Assembly: GCA_902777355.1 (NCBI GenBank)
Contig: CACYTU010000063.1
Coordinates: 1 to 50,060, forward strand
DNA length: 50,060 bases
Reading direction: 5' to 3'
Origin: an uncultured Lachnospiraceae bacterium
Lineage (GTDB): Bacteria; Bacillota; Clostridia; Lachnospirales; Lachnospiraceae
Part shown: positions 23,537 to 31,555 of the stretch, piece by piece
Layout of the letters: every line of letters begins with the position of its first letter
Numbering within the stretch: position 1 is the first letter of the stretch
Program-made: the position numbers and the translations under genes
Notes under the pieces: generated by a model
Databases searched by the model: none
Seen by the model: only the letters and a program-made list of their open reading frames with translations
Told to the model about the DNA's origin: nothing

Positions 23537-23746
23537 CATGATTAAAGCAGCGGGGAAAGCGGCCTCAAATGCCGGGCCCTCTCGAGCATTTGAGGACATT
23601 TTCACAAACCGCTTGCAGTTTGTCAGCGCCGCACACATGTGCACCGAGCAAGGCAGGGCCGCCCTGCGGCCGCCGCGGGGCGGGGTGCGAATGTGAGGAG
23701 CATAGCGGGAGCGCCAAAGCGCGCAGCAATGCGTGCTTTAATCATG
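23537..23746. repeat. MITE-like long inverted-repeat element between yneA and lexA
   Basis: Terminal inverted repeats CATGATTAAAGCA (23537-23549) and TGCTTTAATCATG (23734-23746) enclose about 185 GC-rich bases with internal hairpins (CCTCAAATGC/GCATTTGAGG at about 23563-23602; ACAAAC/GTTTGT). No coding potential fits a transposase. It looks like a non-autonomous element or a highly structured RNA. Confidence 0.65.
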
Positions 23747-23945
23747 CATATATGCCGGCACTTGCCCATTGCCACAGGTATAAAATGAAAGTCACATCTT
23801 AACCGGCTCAGGGTGATTTACTTGTTTCCGGACACGTTCACCCGTGTATAAGACCATTTGGCTTTTCTTAAAAGATAACTGGTGTATCATCCGGGACGGG
23901 AACCCGGATTTGTCTTCAATCATTCAGACAGACAGGAGATATAAC

Positions 23946-24581
23946 ATGAAAACCACAAATTATAACGGCAGCAGACGCCTTTCCGCCAAACAGAAGGAAA
24001 TACTGGAATATATCAAGGACGAGATCCTGAAGAAGGGATATCCGCCCACAGTCAGGGAAATCTGCGAGAAGGTTAATCTGCGCTCAACCTCTTCTGTTCA
24101 TGCCCATCTTTCAACCATGGAGAGAAACGGCTTTATCCGCAGGGATCCCACGAAACCGCGCGCGATCGAGATCTGTGACGACAGCTTCCAGGTTGTCCGG
24201 ACTGATATGACTTCCCTTCCTGTGATCGGAGACATCGCTGCCGGCCAGCCCCTGCTCGCACAGGAAAATATACAGAGTTATTTTCCTGTCCCCGCTGAAT
24301 TTGTTCCATCAGGTGAATCCTACGTTCTTCGTGTGCGGGGGGAATCCATGATCAATGCCGGTATTTTTGATGGAGACTACATCTTTATCAACTCCTGTAA
24401 TACCGCGTCAAACGGTGACATCGTCGTCGCTCTGATTGACGATTCCGCTACTGTCAAGACTTTCTATAAAGAGAAAGACCATATCCGCCTCCAACCCGAA
24501 AACGACTCAATGGATCCCATTATTGTGAGAGAATGCGCGATTCTCGGAAAGGTTTTCGGAGTCTTCCGCCTGATGGGCTGA
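23946..24581 (+). CDS. lexA: LexA repressor
   Basis: SOS repressor, 211 aa. A winged-helix DNA-binding domain at residues 1-70 ([35 protein letters not shown]) is followed by the S24 autoprotease domain. The cleavage site is A99-G100 (DIAAGQP), and the catalytic pair is Ser134 (RGESMINAG) and Lys171 (DSATVKTFY). The start at 23946 has AGGAG seven bases upstream; a longer frame from 23844 lacks support. It is the only plus-strand gene here and is divergent from the yneA-like gene, with a MITE-like element between them. I found no clear SOS box directly upstream, so autoregulation is not evident. Confidence 0.97.
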   Translation: MKTTNYNGSRRLSAKQKEILEYIKDEILKKGYPPTVREICEKVNLRSTSSVHAHLSTMERNGFIRRDPTKPRAIEICDDSFQVVRTDMTSLPVIGDIAAGQPLLAQENIQSYFPVPAEFVPSGESYVLRVRGESMINAGIFDGDYIFINSCNTASNGDIVVALIDDSATVKTFYKEKDHIRLQPENDSMDPIIVRECAILGKVFGVFRLMG

Positions 24582-24776
24582 TTTAAAGGGTTGAATTTAC
24601 AGTGATTCTATTGCTGATTTTATAGCTGATTTGATTGACTGATCACCCGTCTTCATCCTTTTTACGGATACTGGTTCCTGTTTTTGTTCTGTTTCCGGTC
24701 TAATCAATCTCTATCTGTGCTTTCGGGACAGAATATGATGATTTCAGAACATAACTTGACATTCTGATCAAAAAGA

Positions 24777-24845
24777 AACCCGGCACAGGATACAATAAGC
24801 ACTGAGTATGGTGCCTGCTGTATCTGCGCCGGGTTGTTTTTTTGT
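24777..24845. terminator. Long bidirectional terminator hairpin
   Basis: Arms AACCCGGC (24777-24784) and GCCGGGTT (24828-24835) enclose further pairing (GGATACA/TGTATCT, GCAC/GTGC). A seven-T run follows on the plus strand, and a T-rich stretch on the minus strand. It ends lexA and, from the other side, the cation transporter gene. Confidence 0.75.
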
Positions 24846-24883
24846 TTATTCGGTTTGTATGGAAGATATTCAGTTATATTGTC

Positions 24884-25000
24884 CGCATGGAGCAAAAAGC
24901 GAAACGGGGAGCAAATTACTTTCCGCACGGAGCAAAAAGCGAAATGGGGAGCAAATTACTTTTTCGCACGGAGCAAAAACGAAACGGGCAGTGAATTAAG
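24884..25000. repeat. 40-bp tandem repeat, three copies
   Basis: Units beginning CGCACGGAGCAAAAAGCGAA and ending GGGGAGCAAATTACTTT repeat at 24884, 24924 and 24965, the last truncated and diverged. It lies between the terminator and the 3' end of the cation transporter. Confidence 0.85.
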
Positions 25001-25035
25001 GCACTGGCCAATACGCCGGGCAAGGGGCGGATTAC

Positions 25036-26232
25036 TTATGAGATATCCAGATCACGAACGATTCTAAGTGTGTACTCGGGGAATTCCTTCTGCACTTCCT
25101 GATGGATCTGATCACATGCTTCCTTTGGATCGACATCAAAACTCATGACAACATCAAATCGAATCACCTTTTTTTCCGTATCAGCATAGAAACCGTGCAC
25201 CTGCAGGGCCCACTCGTGGCTCAGGACCAGATGCATGACTCTGTTGCGGATCTTCGCAGCTTCTTCGTTTCGGGTATTATAGGAATAGACTCCCACACTG
25301 GTGAGGATCACGCCCGTCTCTGCGAATACTTTTCTCTGTACTTTCCTCGTAAGGACATCTACCTGCTCCACATCCATAGTATCCGGAAGTTCTACATGCA
25401 GGGAAGCATAGTCTCTGCCGGGGCCATAATTATTTACAAAAACATCATAGACTCCTCTGATCTCAGGCTCTTCGACCAAAAGCTCTTTGATCTGCCTGAC
25501 AGTATCTTCGTCCGCCCTTTTTCCCAGGATGTCATCCAGGGTCTCCGACATCATCTCAAATCCGGATTTGATGATAAACACAGAAATCACTGCACCGACA
25601 AATGCCTCAAGAGAAATCCCGGTGAATTTAAACAGAATGGCGCATGCGAGCACTGACAGTGAGAGAACCGCATCGAAAGAAGCATCAGCTCCCGAGGCCT
25701 CGAGGGCGCCTGAATGTGCTTTCTTTCCCTGGCTGATAAAATATCTTCCCAGAATTACTTTCACCGCCACAGCGACCGCGATGATCACAAGCGAAACTAC
25801 AGAGTAATCAGGAGTTTCGGGGGAAATGATCTTTTTGACCGATTCGTACAAAGATGTAAATCCGGCGTACAGAACGATGGAAGCTACAATGAGAGCGCTG
25901 AGATATTCTGCTCTGCCGTGCCCCAGCGGATGTTTTTTGTCCGGTCTTCTTGATGCCACCTTGGAACCGATGATCGTGATCACAGAAGACAGCGCATCCG
26001 AAAGATTGTTCACAGCATCGAGAGTGACAGCAATCGAATGGGACAGGATACCGATGACTGCCTTGAAGGCTACAAGCAGAACGTTGGCTCCGATACCGAT
26101 AATACTGGTCCGGACGATGACTTTCTCCCTGTCTTCAGCCATGTTAGCAAGATCGGAAGAATTATTTTTTTCCATGCTCTTGTTTGGGCTTCCGTTTTTT
26201 TCATTCGGATTATTATTAGTATTTGAATTCAT
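25036..26232 (-). CDS. Cation diffusion facilitator transporter
   Basis: 398 aa. A hydrophilic Asn-rich N-terminus precedes six TM helices and a C-terminal cytoplasmic domain of about 180 residues, longer than in simple CDF proteins (about 300 aa total). TM2 has the metal-site block LDAVNNLSDALSS, followed by the loop KKHPLGHGRAEYL; TM5 has SGADASFDAVLS. Metal specificity (Zn, Mn or Fe) cannot be fixed: the first position is Asn/Asp where zinc CDFs carry His. It exports divalent metal in exchange for protons. Monocistronic. Confidence 0.93.
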   Translation of the reverse strand: MNSNTNNNPNEKNGSPNKSMEKNNSSDLANMAEDREKVIVRTSIIGIGANVLLVAFKAVIGILSHSIAVTLDAVNNLSDALSSVITIIGSKVASRRPDKKHPLGHGRAEYLSALIVASIVLYAGFTSLYESVKKIISPETPDYSVVSLVIIAVAVAVKVILGRYFISQGKKAHSGALEASGADASFDAVLSLSVLACAILFKFTGISLEAFVGAVISVFIIKSGFEMMSETLDDILGKRADEDTVRQIKELLVEEPEIRGVYDVFVNNYGPGRDYASLHVELPDTMDVEQVDVLTRKVQRKVFAETGVILTSVGVYSYNTRNEEAAKIRNRVMHLVLSHEWALQVHGFYADTEKKVIRFDVVMSFDVDPKEACDQIHQEVQKEFPEYTLRIVRDLDIS

Positions 26233-26314
26233 AAAAATTTAAACCTTATTTCAAACCCTACAGGGGCTGTGAACGGATAGAGACGGCATCACCGCACTCT
26301 GCCAGACAGTCTCT

Positions 26315-26436
26315 TGTCCGCCGCAAGGGGGAAATCCATTTTACGGGCTGTGTCAATTGGGTAGAGGCGGCCGCGCCTCCCTCTTTCCCTCCCGACCGGG
26401 CGGTGCCTGCGCAAGGCGGAAAATACATTTCACGTA
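26315..26436 (-). repeat. GC-rich REP-like element, copy 2 (inverted)
   Basis: Read on the minus strand it repeats ATGTATTTTCCGCCTTGCG ... CGGTCGGG ... GCCGCCTCTACCC of the copy at 20701-20782, then adds a second, diverged ATGTATTTTCCGCC-like module (26315-26352). It lies between the CDF gene and the rsfS terminator. Confidence 0.65.
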
Positions 26437-26445
26437 CCCTGTCAT

Positions 26446-26486
26446 AAAAGGCTTCCGGATACCAGATTACCGGTTCCGGAAGCCTT
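26446..26486 (-). terminator. Terminator of the rplU-rsfS gene cluster
   Basis: Perfect 11-base arms AAGGCTTCCGG (26448-26458) and CCGGAAGCCTT (26476-26486) are followed on the minus strand by TTTTATG. It lies 45 bases after the rsfS stop. Confidence 0.8.
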
Positions 26487-26531
26487 CTTATCAGTTTACC
26501 AATTCTGTCTCAATAGGTCTGTCATTTATTT

Positions 26532-26933
26532 TCAGAGTCCTTCGGGATCAATCTGTCTGCCATCCTTCCAGATCCTCTCCAGATCATAAAAGAGACGATT
26601 CTGGGCATCAAAAATATGAATGATTACATCGCCGAAATCAAGAAGAACCCAATTGGCAGCCTGATAGCCCTCAATCTGTCTGGGTACAGCTCCTGCCCTG
26701 CCCAGTTTCTGCTCAACTTCATCCGCCATAGCCTGTACCTGGGTGCGGTTGTTGCCGGTCGCGATAATAAAATAATCGGCCAGGACGGACAGGTCGGAGA
26801 TGTCGATCACCCGGATATCTTCCCCCTTTTTGTCCTCAAGAACCTGAATTGCGATTTTTGCAAGTGCCGCGGAGCGGTCTTTCCCGGATTCTGTATTTTC
26901 AGGTGCCGCGTTTCTTTCGTTCAATTCACTCAT
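26532..26933 (-). CDS. rsfS: Ribosome silencing factor RsfS (Iojap family)
   Basis: 133 aa. RsfS binds L14 on the large subunit and blocks subunit joining under starvation. Family blocks are DIRVIDISDLSVLADYFIIATG, the QVQAMADEVEQKL helix and WVLLDFGDVIIHIFDAQNRLFYDLERIW. A short polar N-terminal extension (about 18 residues) is of no clear use. It is last in the conserved cluster obgE-yhbY-nadD-yqeK-rsfS. Confidence 0.96.
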   Translation of the reverse strand: MSELNERNAAPENTESGKDRSAALAKIAIQVLEDKKGEDIRVIDISDLSVLADYFIIATGNNRTQVQAMADEVEQKLGRAGAVPRQIEGYQAANWVLLDFGDVIIHIFDAQNRLFYDLERIWKDGRQIDPEGL

Positions 26934-27009
26934 TGAAATCCCTTTCCTAAAATCTTTCCTCTAAAATAACTGCCAATATCTGTCAACAGTTCCGTGTATA
27001 CACGATTCA

Positions 27010-27606
27010 TCAGTCATATCTGTTCACTTCAGCCATGATCTGTCTGTAGTAATCATATGTTTTCTGTGTCATCGGATCCACTGTGTTACCCGTGGAATTG
27101 AGATAGACCAGAGTATCGTAGAGGATCTTCAACAGGGCCTCATCGATATCCTCAAATGCCGTCTTCCTGATTTCAGGAAGATTCTTAGCTGTGTAACGGC
27201 CCGGCTCAATGTAATCCGCGACGAAAATGATCTTTTCAAGCAGGGACATACCCGGCCGTCCGGTTGTATGATACCGGATTGCGTTCAGTATATCGGGGTC
27301 TGTACAGCCGTATTTTTCAGCCGCAAGGACACTGCCCGCCTTGGAATGAAGCAGAGAACCGCTCCCTGCCTCAAAGGGTGATATTTCCAGCCCTGCCTTT
27401 TCACAGAGTTTCTGCATCTTCCGGACATCGATACATTTGGCACAGTCATGCAGAAGGCCTGCGAGCTCAGCTTTTTCAATATTCATGCCGTAACACATGG
27501 CAAGAGAGGACGCGGTTCCCGCAACAGCCAGAGTGTGTACAAAACGCTTGTAGTTCAGTTCCTGCTCAAGTGTCCTGATCAGTTCTATCTTGTTAAGTCT
27601 TTTCAC
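27010..27606 (-). CDS. yqeK: HD-domain bis(5'-nucleosyl)-tetraphosphatase YqeK
   Basis: About 198 aa. The HD-family metal site is visible as RFVHTLAV, GLLHDCAK, LLHSKAG and DYIEPGR. YqeK enzymes symmetrically cleave Ap4A to ADP. A GTG at 27606 with GGAGG eight bases upstream is preferred; an in-frame ATG at 27621 has no ribosome binding site and would add five residues. The gene lies between nadD and rsfS, the usual Firmicutes order. Confidence 0.93.
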   Translation of the reverse strand: MKRLNKIELIRTLEQELNYKRFVHTLAVAGTASSLAMCYGMNIEKAELAGLLHDCAKCIDVRKMQKLCEKAGLEISPFEAGSGSLLHSKAGSVLAAEKYGCTDPDILNAIRYHTTGRPGMSLLEKIIFVADYIEPGRYTAKNLPEIRKTAFEDIDEALLKILYDTLVYLNSTGNTVDPMTQKTYDYYRQIMAEVNRYD

Positions 27607-27666
27607 TGAGGAACCCTCCATTTTCCGGCATGCGCTGGTTCCGCCTTGTCTTCCGTATCTGATGAA

Positions 27667-28266
27667 TCAGCGGTAAATTCCTGTCTCTATTATATACCTT
27701 TCTACCTTTTCAGGCACGAGGTAATGTATAATCTCGAGGATATGAATATCGGCTGCGTAGTCGGATCTGAGGCTGTCCACTGCCTTGAGAAACTCCTCAG
27801 TCGGCACTCCATCCTCGCGGATCGCCGCCAGAAGGGTGCAGTTTTCGAAAATAACGCAGGGATCTTTCCATGTGAGGATGGAACGGACAGAATCAGCTCC
27901 CACTATGAAATAAAGCCGGTCTTCGGGATGAAGTTCCCGGAGCGCCCGCAGTGTCTCGCTGGTATAGGTATTCCCCTCGCGGAGTATTTCGAAGTCAGAC
28001 GCCGTGAAGTGGGGGTTATCCTCTGCGGCCAGTCTGGCCATCTCAAAGCGGATCTCAGGGGGAAGGACCTTCTGGGCCCTGTCGTCTTTGAGATAAGAAT
28101 GTCCGGAGGGCATGAGGAGCACCTCGTCCAGAGAAAAAGCATCTCTGGCTGCTTCAGCGATGATCAGATGTGCCGTGTGGATCGGATCAAAGGTTCCTCC
28201 CAGAATCCCGATCTTTTTTCCGGGCTTATGATCATAACTGTTAGTCATCTCAGAATCCATACACAT
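27667..28266 (-). CDS. nadD: Nicotinate-nucleotide adenylyltransferase
   Basis: 199 aa. NadD adenylates nicotinate mononucleotide in NAD synthesis. The nucleotidyltransferase motif is GGTFDPIHTAHL; FIVGADS follows as the second family block. The ISSTxxR-type motif near the C-terminus of many NadD proteins is not obvious here: that region reads DIHILEIIHYLVPEKVERYI. The ATG at 28266 has AGGAGG at eight bases. It forms part of the yhbY-nadD-yqeK-rsfS run. Confidence 0.92.
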   Translation of the reverse strand: MCMDSEMTNSYDHKPGKKIGILGGTFDPIHTAHLIIAEAARDAFSLDEVLLMPSGHSYLKDDRAQKVLPPEIRFEMARLAAEDNPHFTASDFEILREGNTYTSETLRALRELHPEDRLYFIVGADSVRSILTWKDPCVIFENCTLLAAIREDGVPTEEFLKAVDSLRSDYAADIHILEIIHYLVPEKVERYIIETGIYR

Positions 28267-28327
28267 CGCTGTGACCTCCTGTTAAAAAAATATTGATAAA
28301 ACAAGTCTGCGTGCTGTTTTGAGTCAT

Positions 28328-28627
28328 TTATTTCTTTACGGGAAGCACGATGACAGGTTTCTCACGGAAAGGCTTATAAAGGATGAATTTCCTTCCGATC
28401 ACAGTGACAAGCTCCGAGCGGGATCTCTCGGCGATTGTCTCCGCGCAGGCACGGACATCCTCCGGGACGTTTTTCTGCACGGTACCCTTGATGAGTTCAT
28501 GGGTATTAAAAGCCTCTTCCGCAGACTTGACCACTTCAGGGGTCACTCCCTGCATGCCGACCTGTACGATAGGGTTGAGGGAGTTTGAAAGGCCTGTCAG
28601 ATAGGCTCTCTGTTTACTTGTAAGCAT
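28328..28627 (-). CDS. yhbY: YhbY-family RNA-binding protein (CRM domain)
   Basis: About 99 aa from the ATG at 28627, which begins MLTSKQRAYLTGL as in homologues. A GGAGG lies 11 bases upstream. An ATG at 28645 would add six residues but has no ribosome binding site. The CRM fold is marked by NPIVQVGMQGVTPEVV and the VIGRKFILY loop. These small proteins associate with pre-50S particles, consistent with neighbours obgE, rpmA and rplU. Confidence 0.94.
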   Translation of the reverse strand: MLTSKQRAYLTGLSNSLNPIVQVGMQGVTPEVVKSAEEAFNTHELIKGTVQKNVPEDVRACAETIAERSRSELVTVIGRKFILYKPFREKPVIVLPVKK

Positions 28628-28692
28628 CTGTTCTGTTTCCTCCATACAGTAAGTATACTGTAACGATTTAAAACCTGCACAGTAATGATTCA

Positions 28693-28764
28693 TTCAAGAA
28701 TCGCTCGCGAATCTTGCGCGCGTATCCTATGACCGAAGTCACGGGTATTGCGCGATGAAGAATA
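28693..28764 (+). repeat. Dispersed hairpin repeat, copy C
   Basis: TTCAAGAATCG with a nine-base stem (one mismatch) and loop CTCG, then GCGCG, a variable piece, GTCACGGGTATTGCGCGATG and AAGAATAA. It matches copy B at 15266-15330 and the ends of copy A at 131-165. It lies in the obgE-yhbY gap. Confidence 0.75.
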
Positions 28765-28795
28765 ATATACTTATATTCACCGCACAGGCATTTTC

Positions 28796-30103
28796 TCAGT
28801 CAAAAAACTCAAATCCATGGCCGTACAGACGGACTGTATCGCCCTCTTTGCAGCCAATGCGCTTGAGCTCGTCGATGATACCGTTGTCCACCAGGAACTT
28901 CTGGAAGAAGACAAAACCTTTCTCGGTCTCGAGGTTTGTATAGCCCAGCATGCGTTCGATGCGGGGACCTTCCACCAGGTATTCTTTGGTTTTGGCATCG
29001 TAGGTGACGGTATAGGGTTCGGTTTCCTCTGCCAGTTCGACCTCGGGATCGTACTCCTGCTCATAGGTGATGAGTTCGGAAGGGAGTTCGGCAAGGACAC
29101 TGCTGCAGTGATAGAGCAGTTCCCTGACGCCCTGGCCGGTAGCCGCCGAGATGGGGAAGACCTCGATTCCCAGGGGCTGGCAGTAGGCGCGGATCTCCGC
29201 GATGGGGTCTTTTTGACCGCCCTCTTCATCCTCTTCAGGCTGAATCAGGTCGCACTTGTTGGCGGCCACAATCTGTCTTCTGGAAGAAAGATCGATCTTA
29301 TAGCGGGCAAGTTCGCGGTTGATCGCCATAATGTCTTCTATTGGATCGCGTCCCTCGGAACCGGCTGCGTCCACGACATGGATCAGGATTCTGGTTCGCT
29401 CCAGGTGGGCCAGGAACTCATGACCAAGACCCGCTCCATCCGCTGCGCCCTCGATGAGGCCGGGAATGTCCGCCATGACAAATCCCTTCGCGTCCTCCAG
29501 ATCCACGACGCCCAGAATGGGCTGAAGAGTCGTAAAATGATAGTTGGCAATACGGGGCTTTGCATTGCTGGACATGGAAAGCAGAGTGGATTTGCCCACA
29601 TTGGGGAATCCCACCAGCCCTACGTCCGCGATCATTTTCAGCTCAAGCAGCAGCTCCAGAGTTTTGGAGGGCTGACCGGGCTGAGCATATTTGGGAGCCT
29701 GCATGGTCGAAGTGGCGTAGTGCATGTTGCCGTTTCCGCCCCGTCCGCCGCGAAGAATAACGTACCGGCGCAATTCGCCGGACATATCGGCGATGACTTT
29801 GCCGGAGTTGGCCTCACGGATCACGGTTCCCTCGGGCACCTTAATTTCTATATCCTGGCCTTTTTTACCGGCCATTCTCTTCTTTTTCCCATCTTCGCCG
29901 TGCTGGGCAGCATATTTGCGGACATGTCGGAAATCTGTCAGCGTGTTCAGTCCTTTGTCCACGACAAAAACGACATCTCCGCCTTTTCCGCCGTCGCCGC
30001 CGTCGGGGCCGCCCGCAGGCACATATTTTTCTCTGCGGAAGGAAACATGGCCGTCGCCGCCCTTGCCGCTGGAAACTATAATTCTGGCTTTATCGATAAA
30101 CAT
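28796..30103 (-). CDS. obgE: Obg family GTPase, ribosome assembly factor
   Basis: About 435 aa. The glycine-rich Obg domain occupies residues 1-158 (FIDKARIIVSSGKGGDG). The G domain follows with GFPNVGKS (G1), DIPGLIEGA (G3) and NKCD (G4), and a C-terminal OCT domain ends KEGDTVRLYGHGFEF. The start at 30103 has a GGAG seven bases upstream and aligns with Obg N-termini; an upstream ATG at 30175 runs into the hairpin element. Obg acts in late 50S assembly and stringent control. It lies downstream of rpmA, as in most Firmicutes, but 464 bases away because of an inserted long hairpin repeat. Confidence 0.97.
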   Translation of the reverse strand: MFIDKARIIVSSGKGGDGHVSFRREKYVPAGGPDGGDGGKGGDVVFVVDKGLNTLTDFRHVRKYAAQHGEDGKKKRMAGKKGQDIEIKVPEGTVIREANSGKVIADMSGELRRYVILRGGRGGNGNMHYATSTMQAPKYAQPGQPSKTLELLLELKMIADVGLVGFPNVGKSTLLSMSSNAKPRIANYHFTTLQPILGVVDLEDAKGFVMADIPGLIEGAADGAGLGHEFLAHLERTRILIHVVDAAGSEGRDPIEDIMAINRELARYKIDLSSRRQIVAANKCDLIQPEEDEEGGQKDPIAEIRAYCQPLGIEVFPISAATGQGVRELLYHCSSVLAELPSELITYEQEYDPEVELAEETEPYTVTYDAKTKEYLVEGPRIERMLGYTNLETEKGFVFFQKFLVDNGIIDELKRIGCKEGDTVRLYGHGFEFFD

Positions 30104-30567
30104 GTATGTCTCCACATGTGATGATGTAAAAGTCAAAAAGTGGTTAATCAAAGCCCGTCTCGTCAAAATGCACAAACACTTTGGGCACGCTCTCGCTCTT
30201 CCTCGCTGGCAGCGGTACTAAGGCCGCTGTAAAGCAGCGGCCAAGTACCGGCCGCTCGCAAAGGCCCTGCAGCTGTTTGTGCATTTTGTCGAGAATCTGT
30301 GCCTTTGCATATCTTGAACTTTTACATCATGTAATGAGCTGTCAGACTTTTGAGCAGTCTGTAAAAGCCCGGCCGGCAGCTCATGTGATGTACACAAAGA
30401 GCTCCCGGCAGAATCGCAATGTCGTCTGCCCGGAGCTCCCTAAATTACAGATATCTGTTCCGGCATAATGATATTGCCGGAAAAACAGAATGGATCCCTG
30501 CCGTCCCATTGCACAAGTCCGCCTGAATTACGGCCGGATGCGGGGACGATCAACAATCCTGCTCAGA
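30104..30567. other. Expanded rpmA-obgE spacer
   Basis: No gene. It contains the large hairpin repeat (30118-30338), a second inverted repeat ATGAGCTG/CAGCTCAT (about 30333-30386) with an inner CAGACT/AGTCTG stem, a hairpin GAGCTCC/GGAGCTC with a 14-base near-perfect arm (30399-30438), and TTCCGGCA/TGCCGGAA (about 30462-30485). None has a convincing T-run on the minus strand. Confidence 0.5.
30118..30338. repeat. Large palindromic (MITE-like) element upstream of obgE
   Basis: Near-terminal inverted repeats ATGATGTAAAAGT and ACTTTTACATCAT flank a second, stronger pair CTCGTCAAAATGCACAAACA / TGTTTGTGCATTTTGTCGAG and a central GC-rich hairpin (CGGTACT...AGTACCG, GGCCGCTG/CAGCGGCC). The right half recurs at about 35341-35450 in reverse orientation. 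It is transcribed between rpmA and obgE. Confidence 0.75.
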
Positions 30568-30867
30568 TTAAGCCTCTGCCTCTGCCTCTTCTACAGGGTG
30601 CACGGAAGCTCTCTTTCTGAACTTTCCGAAGCGCTCGAAACGAAGAACGCCGTCTACAAGAGCGTACAGAGTATCATCACCGCCAATGCCTACATTGAGG
30701 CCGGGATGGATGTGAGTGCCGCGCTGTCTGTAAAGGATGTTGCCGGCCTTGACAAACTGGCCGTCCGCTCTCTTGGCGCCGAGACGTTTTGCGTTGGAAT
30801 CACGGCCGTTCTTGGTGGAGCCCATTCCCTTTTTATGCGCGAAGAACTGAAGATTCAGATTCATCAT
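30568..30867 (-). CDS. rpmA: 50S ribosomal protein L27
   Basis: 99 aa. Firmicutes-type L27 with an N-terminal extension [13 protein letters not shown]: the conserved NLQFFA/HKK junction is the cleavage site of the Prp protease encoded immediately upstream. The L27 core [21 protein letters not shown] is typical. The C-terminus ends in an acidic tail (VEEAEAEA). GGAGG lies eight bases before the start. Confidence 0.97.
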   Translation of the reverse strand: MMNLNLQFFAHKKGMGSTKNGRDSNAKRLGAKRADGQFVKAGNILYRQRGTHIHPGLNVGIGGDDTLYALVDGVLRFERFGKFRKRASVHPVEEAEAEA

Positions 30868-30870
30868 GAT

Positions 30871-31203
30871 TCATTCCTCCTTGAGATTGATAACGAGATA
30901 CTCGTCTCCGTAGCTGTCCCTGATACTCTGCAGTCCCAGGATCATACTGTCGACGAGGAGCGCAGCTTTTTCATCGGGGGGAGTCTCAAAGCGGCAGCTG
31001 ATGTGTCCGCCTTCTTCCGCGGCGGCATAGGAAATATCCGCCCCGGCGAGGACCTCGAGACTGTTGACCGTGTTGATGACGAGCATGGAGATTGCGGCAC
31101 AGATAATGTCCTCTCCCTCACAGCTTTCTTCATCAGCATGACCTGAGCACTCGAAATACTCGTAGTTACCCTTTTTATCCCTGAAAATATCTACGACTGT
31201 CAT
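30871..31203 (-). CDS. prp: Ribosomal-processing cysteine protease Prp
   Basis: 110 aa, formerly YsxB. It cleaves the N-terminal extension of L27. The catalytic His22 is in CSGHADEES and the Cys35 in DIICAAISM, matching the H-x(~12)-C arrangement of the family. It lies between rplU and rpmA with only three bases before rpmA, the canonical order, and its partner has the matching cleavage motif. Confidence 0.96.
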   Translation of the reverse strand: MTVVDIFRDKKGNYEYFECSGHADEESCEGEDIICAAISMLVINTVNSLEVLAGADISYAAAEEGGHISCRFETPPDEKAALLVDSMILGLQSIRDSYGDEYLVINLKEE

Positions 31204-31249
31204 TTTTCACTGTACCTGTTACGAAAAACGTAAAAGATGTGTCCGCGGA

Positions 31250-31555
31250 TTACGCGTTGATCTTGTCGATCTTGACACGTGTGAAGAGCTGGCGATGGCC
31301 GTTCTTTTTGTGGTAGCCGGTCTTCCTCTTATATCTGTAGACGATGACCTTTCTGCCTTTGCCCTGCTCCATGACAGTTCCCGTTACGGTCGCGCCTGCG
31401 ACATCTCCTGCGACTTTGAGGGTCTCGCCGCCGATAGCCAGAACGTTATCAAAAGTAACTTCTGAGCCGGCCTCTACTGCGATCTTCTCGACATCGATCA
31501 CATCGCCTTCGGAAACTTTGTACTGCTTGCCACCAGTTGCAATAATAGCATACAT
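31250..31555 (-). CDS. rplU: 50S ribosomal protein L21
   Basis: 101 aa. It begins MYAIIATGGKQYKVSEGD and ends with the KKNGHRQLFTRVKIDKI block, both typical. A GGAGG site lies close upstream. First gene of the rplU-prp-rpmA-obgE-yhbY-nadD-yqeK-rsfS run, preceded by about 210 bases of transcribed leader and a good promoter. Confidence 0.98.
   Translation of the reverse strand: MYAIIATGGKQYKVSEGDVIDVEKIAVEAGSEVTFDNVLAIGGETLKVAGDVAGATVTGTVMEQGKGRKVIVYRYKRKTGYHKKNGHRQLFTRVKIDKINA

Larger units (their letters stand above)
24582..25035. other. Intergenic region between lexA and the CDF transporter
   Basis: No gene. It has a long terminator hairpin (24777-24845) and a three-copy tandem repeat (24884-25000). 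Short open frames across the tandem repeat are artefacts of its sequence. Confidence 0.6.

Noticed and set aside
23747-23945. SOS box for lexA autoregulation
   Set aside because: GGACACGTTC and GGGAACCCGG resemble half-sites only; no match has both halves with proper spacing.
24808-25067. Short plus-strand open frames over the 40-bp tandem repeat
   Set aside because: The repeat (AGCAAAAAGCGAAACGGGG) creates them. There is no start signal and they overlap the lexA terminator.
28817-30121. 434-codon plus-strand open frame
   Set aside because: It is antisense to obgE, whose motifs are unmistakable. No ribosome binding site or family motif supports it; it arises from codon bias on the other strand.
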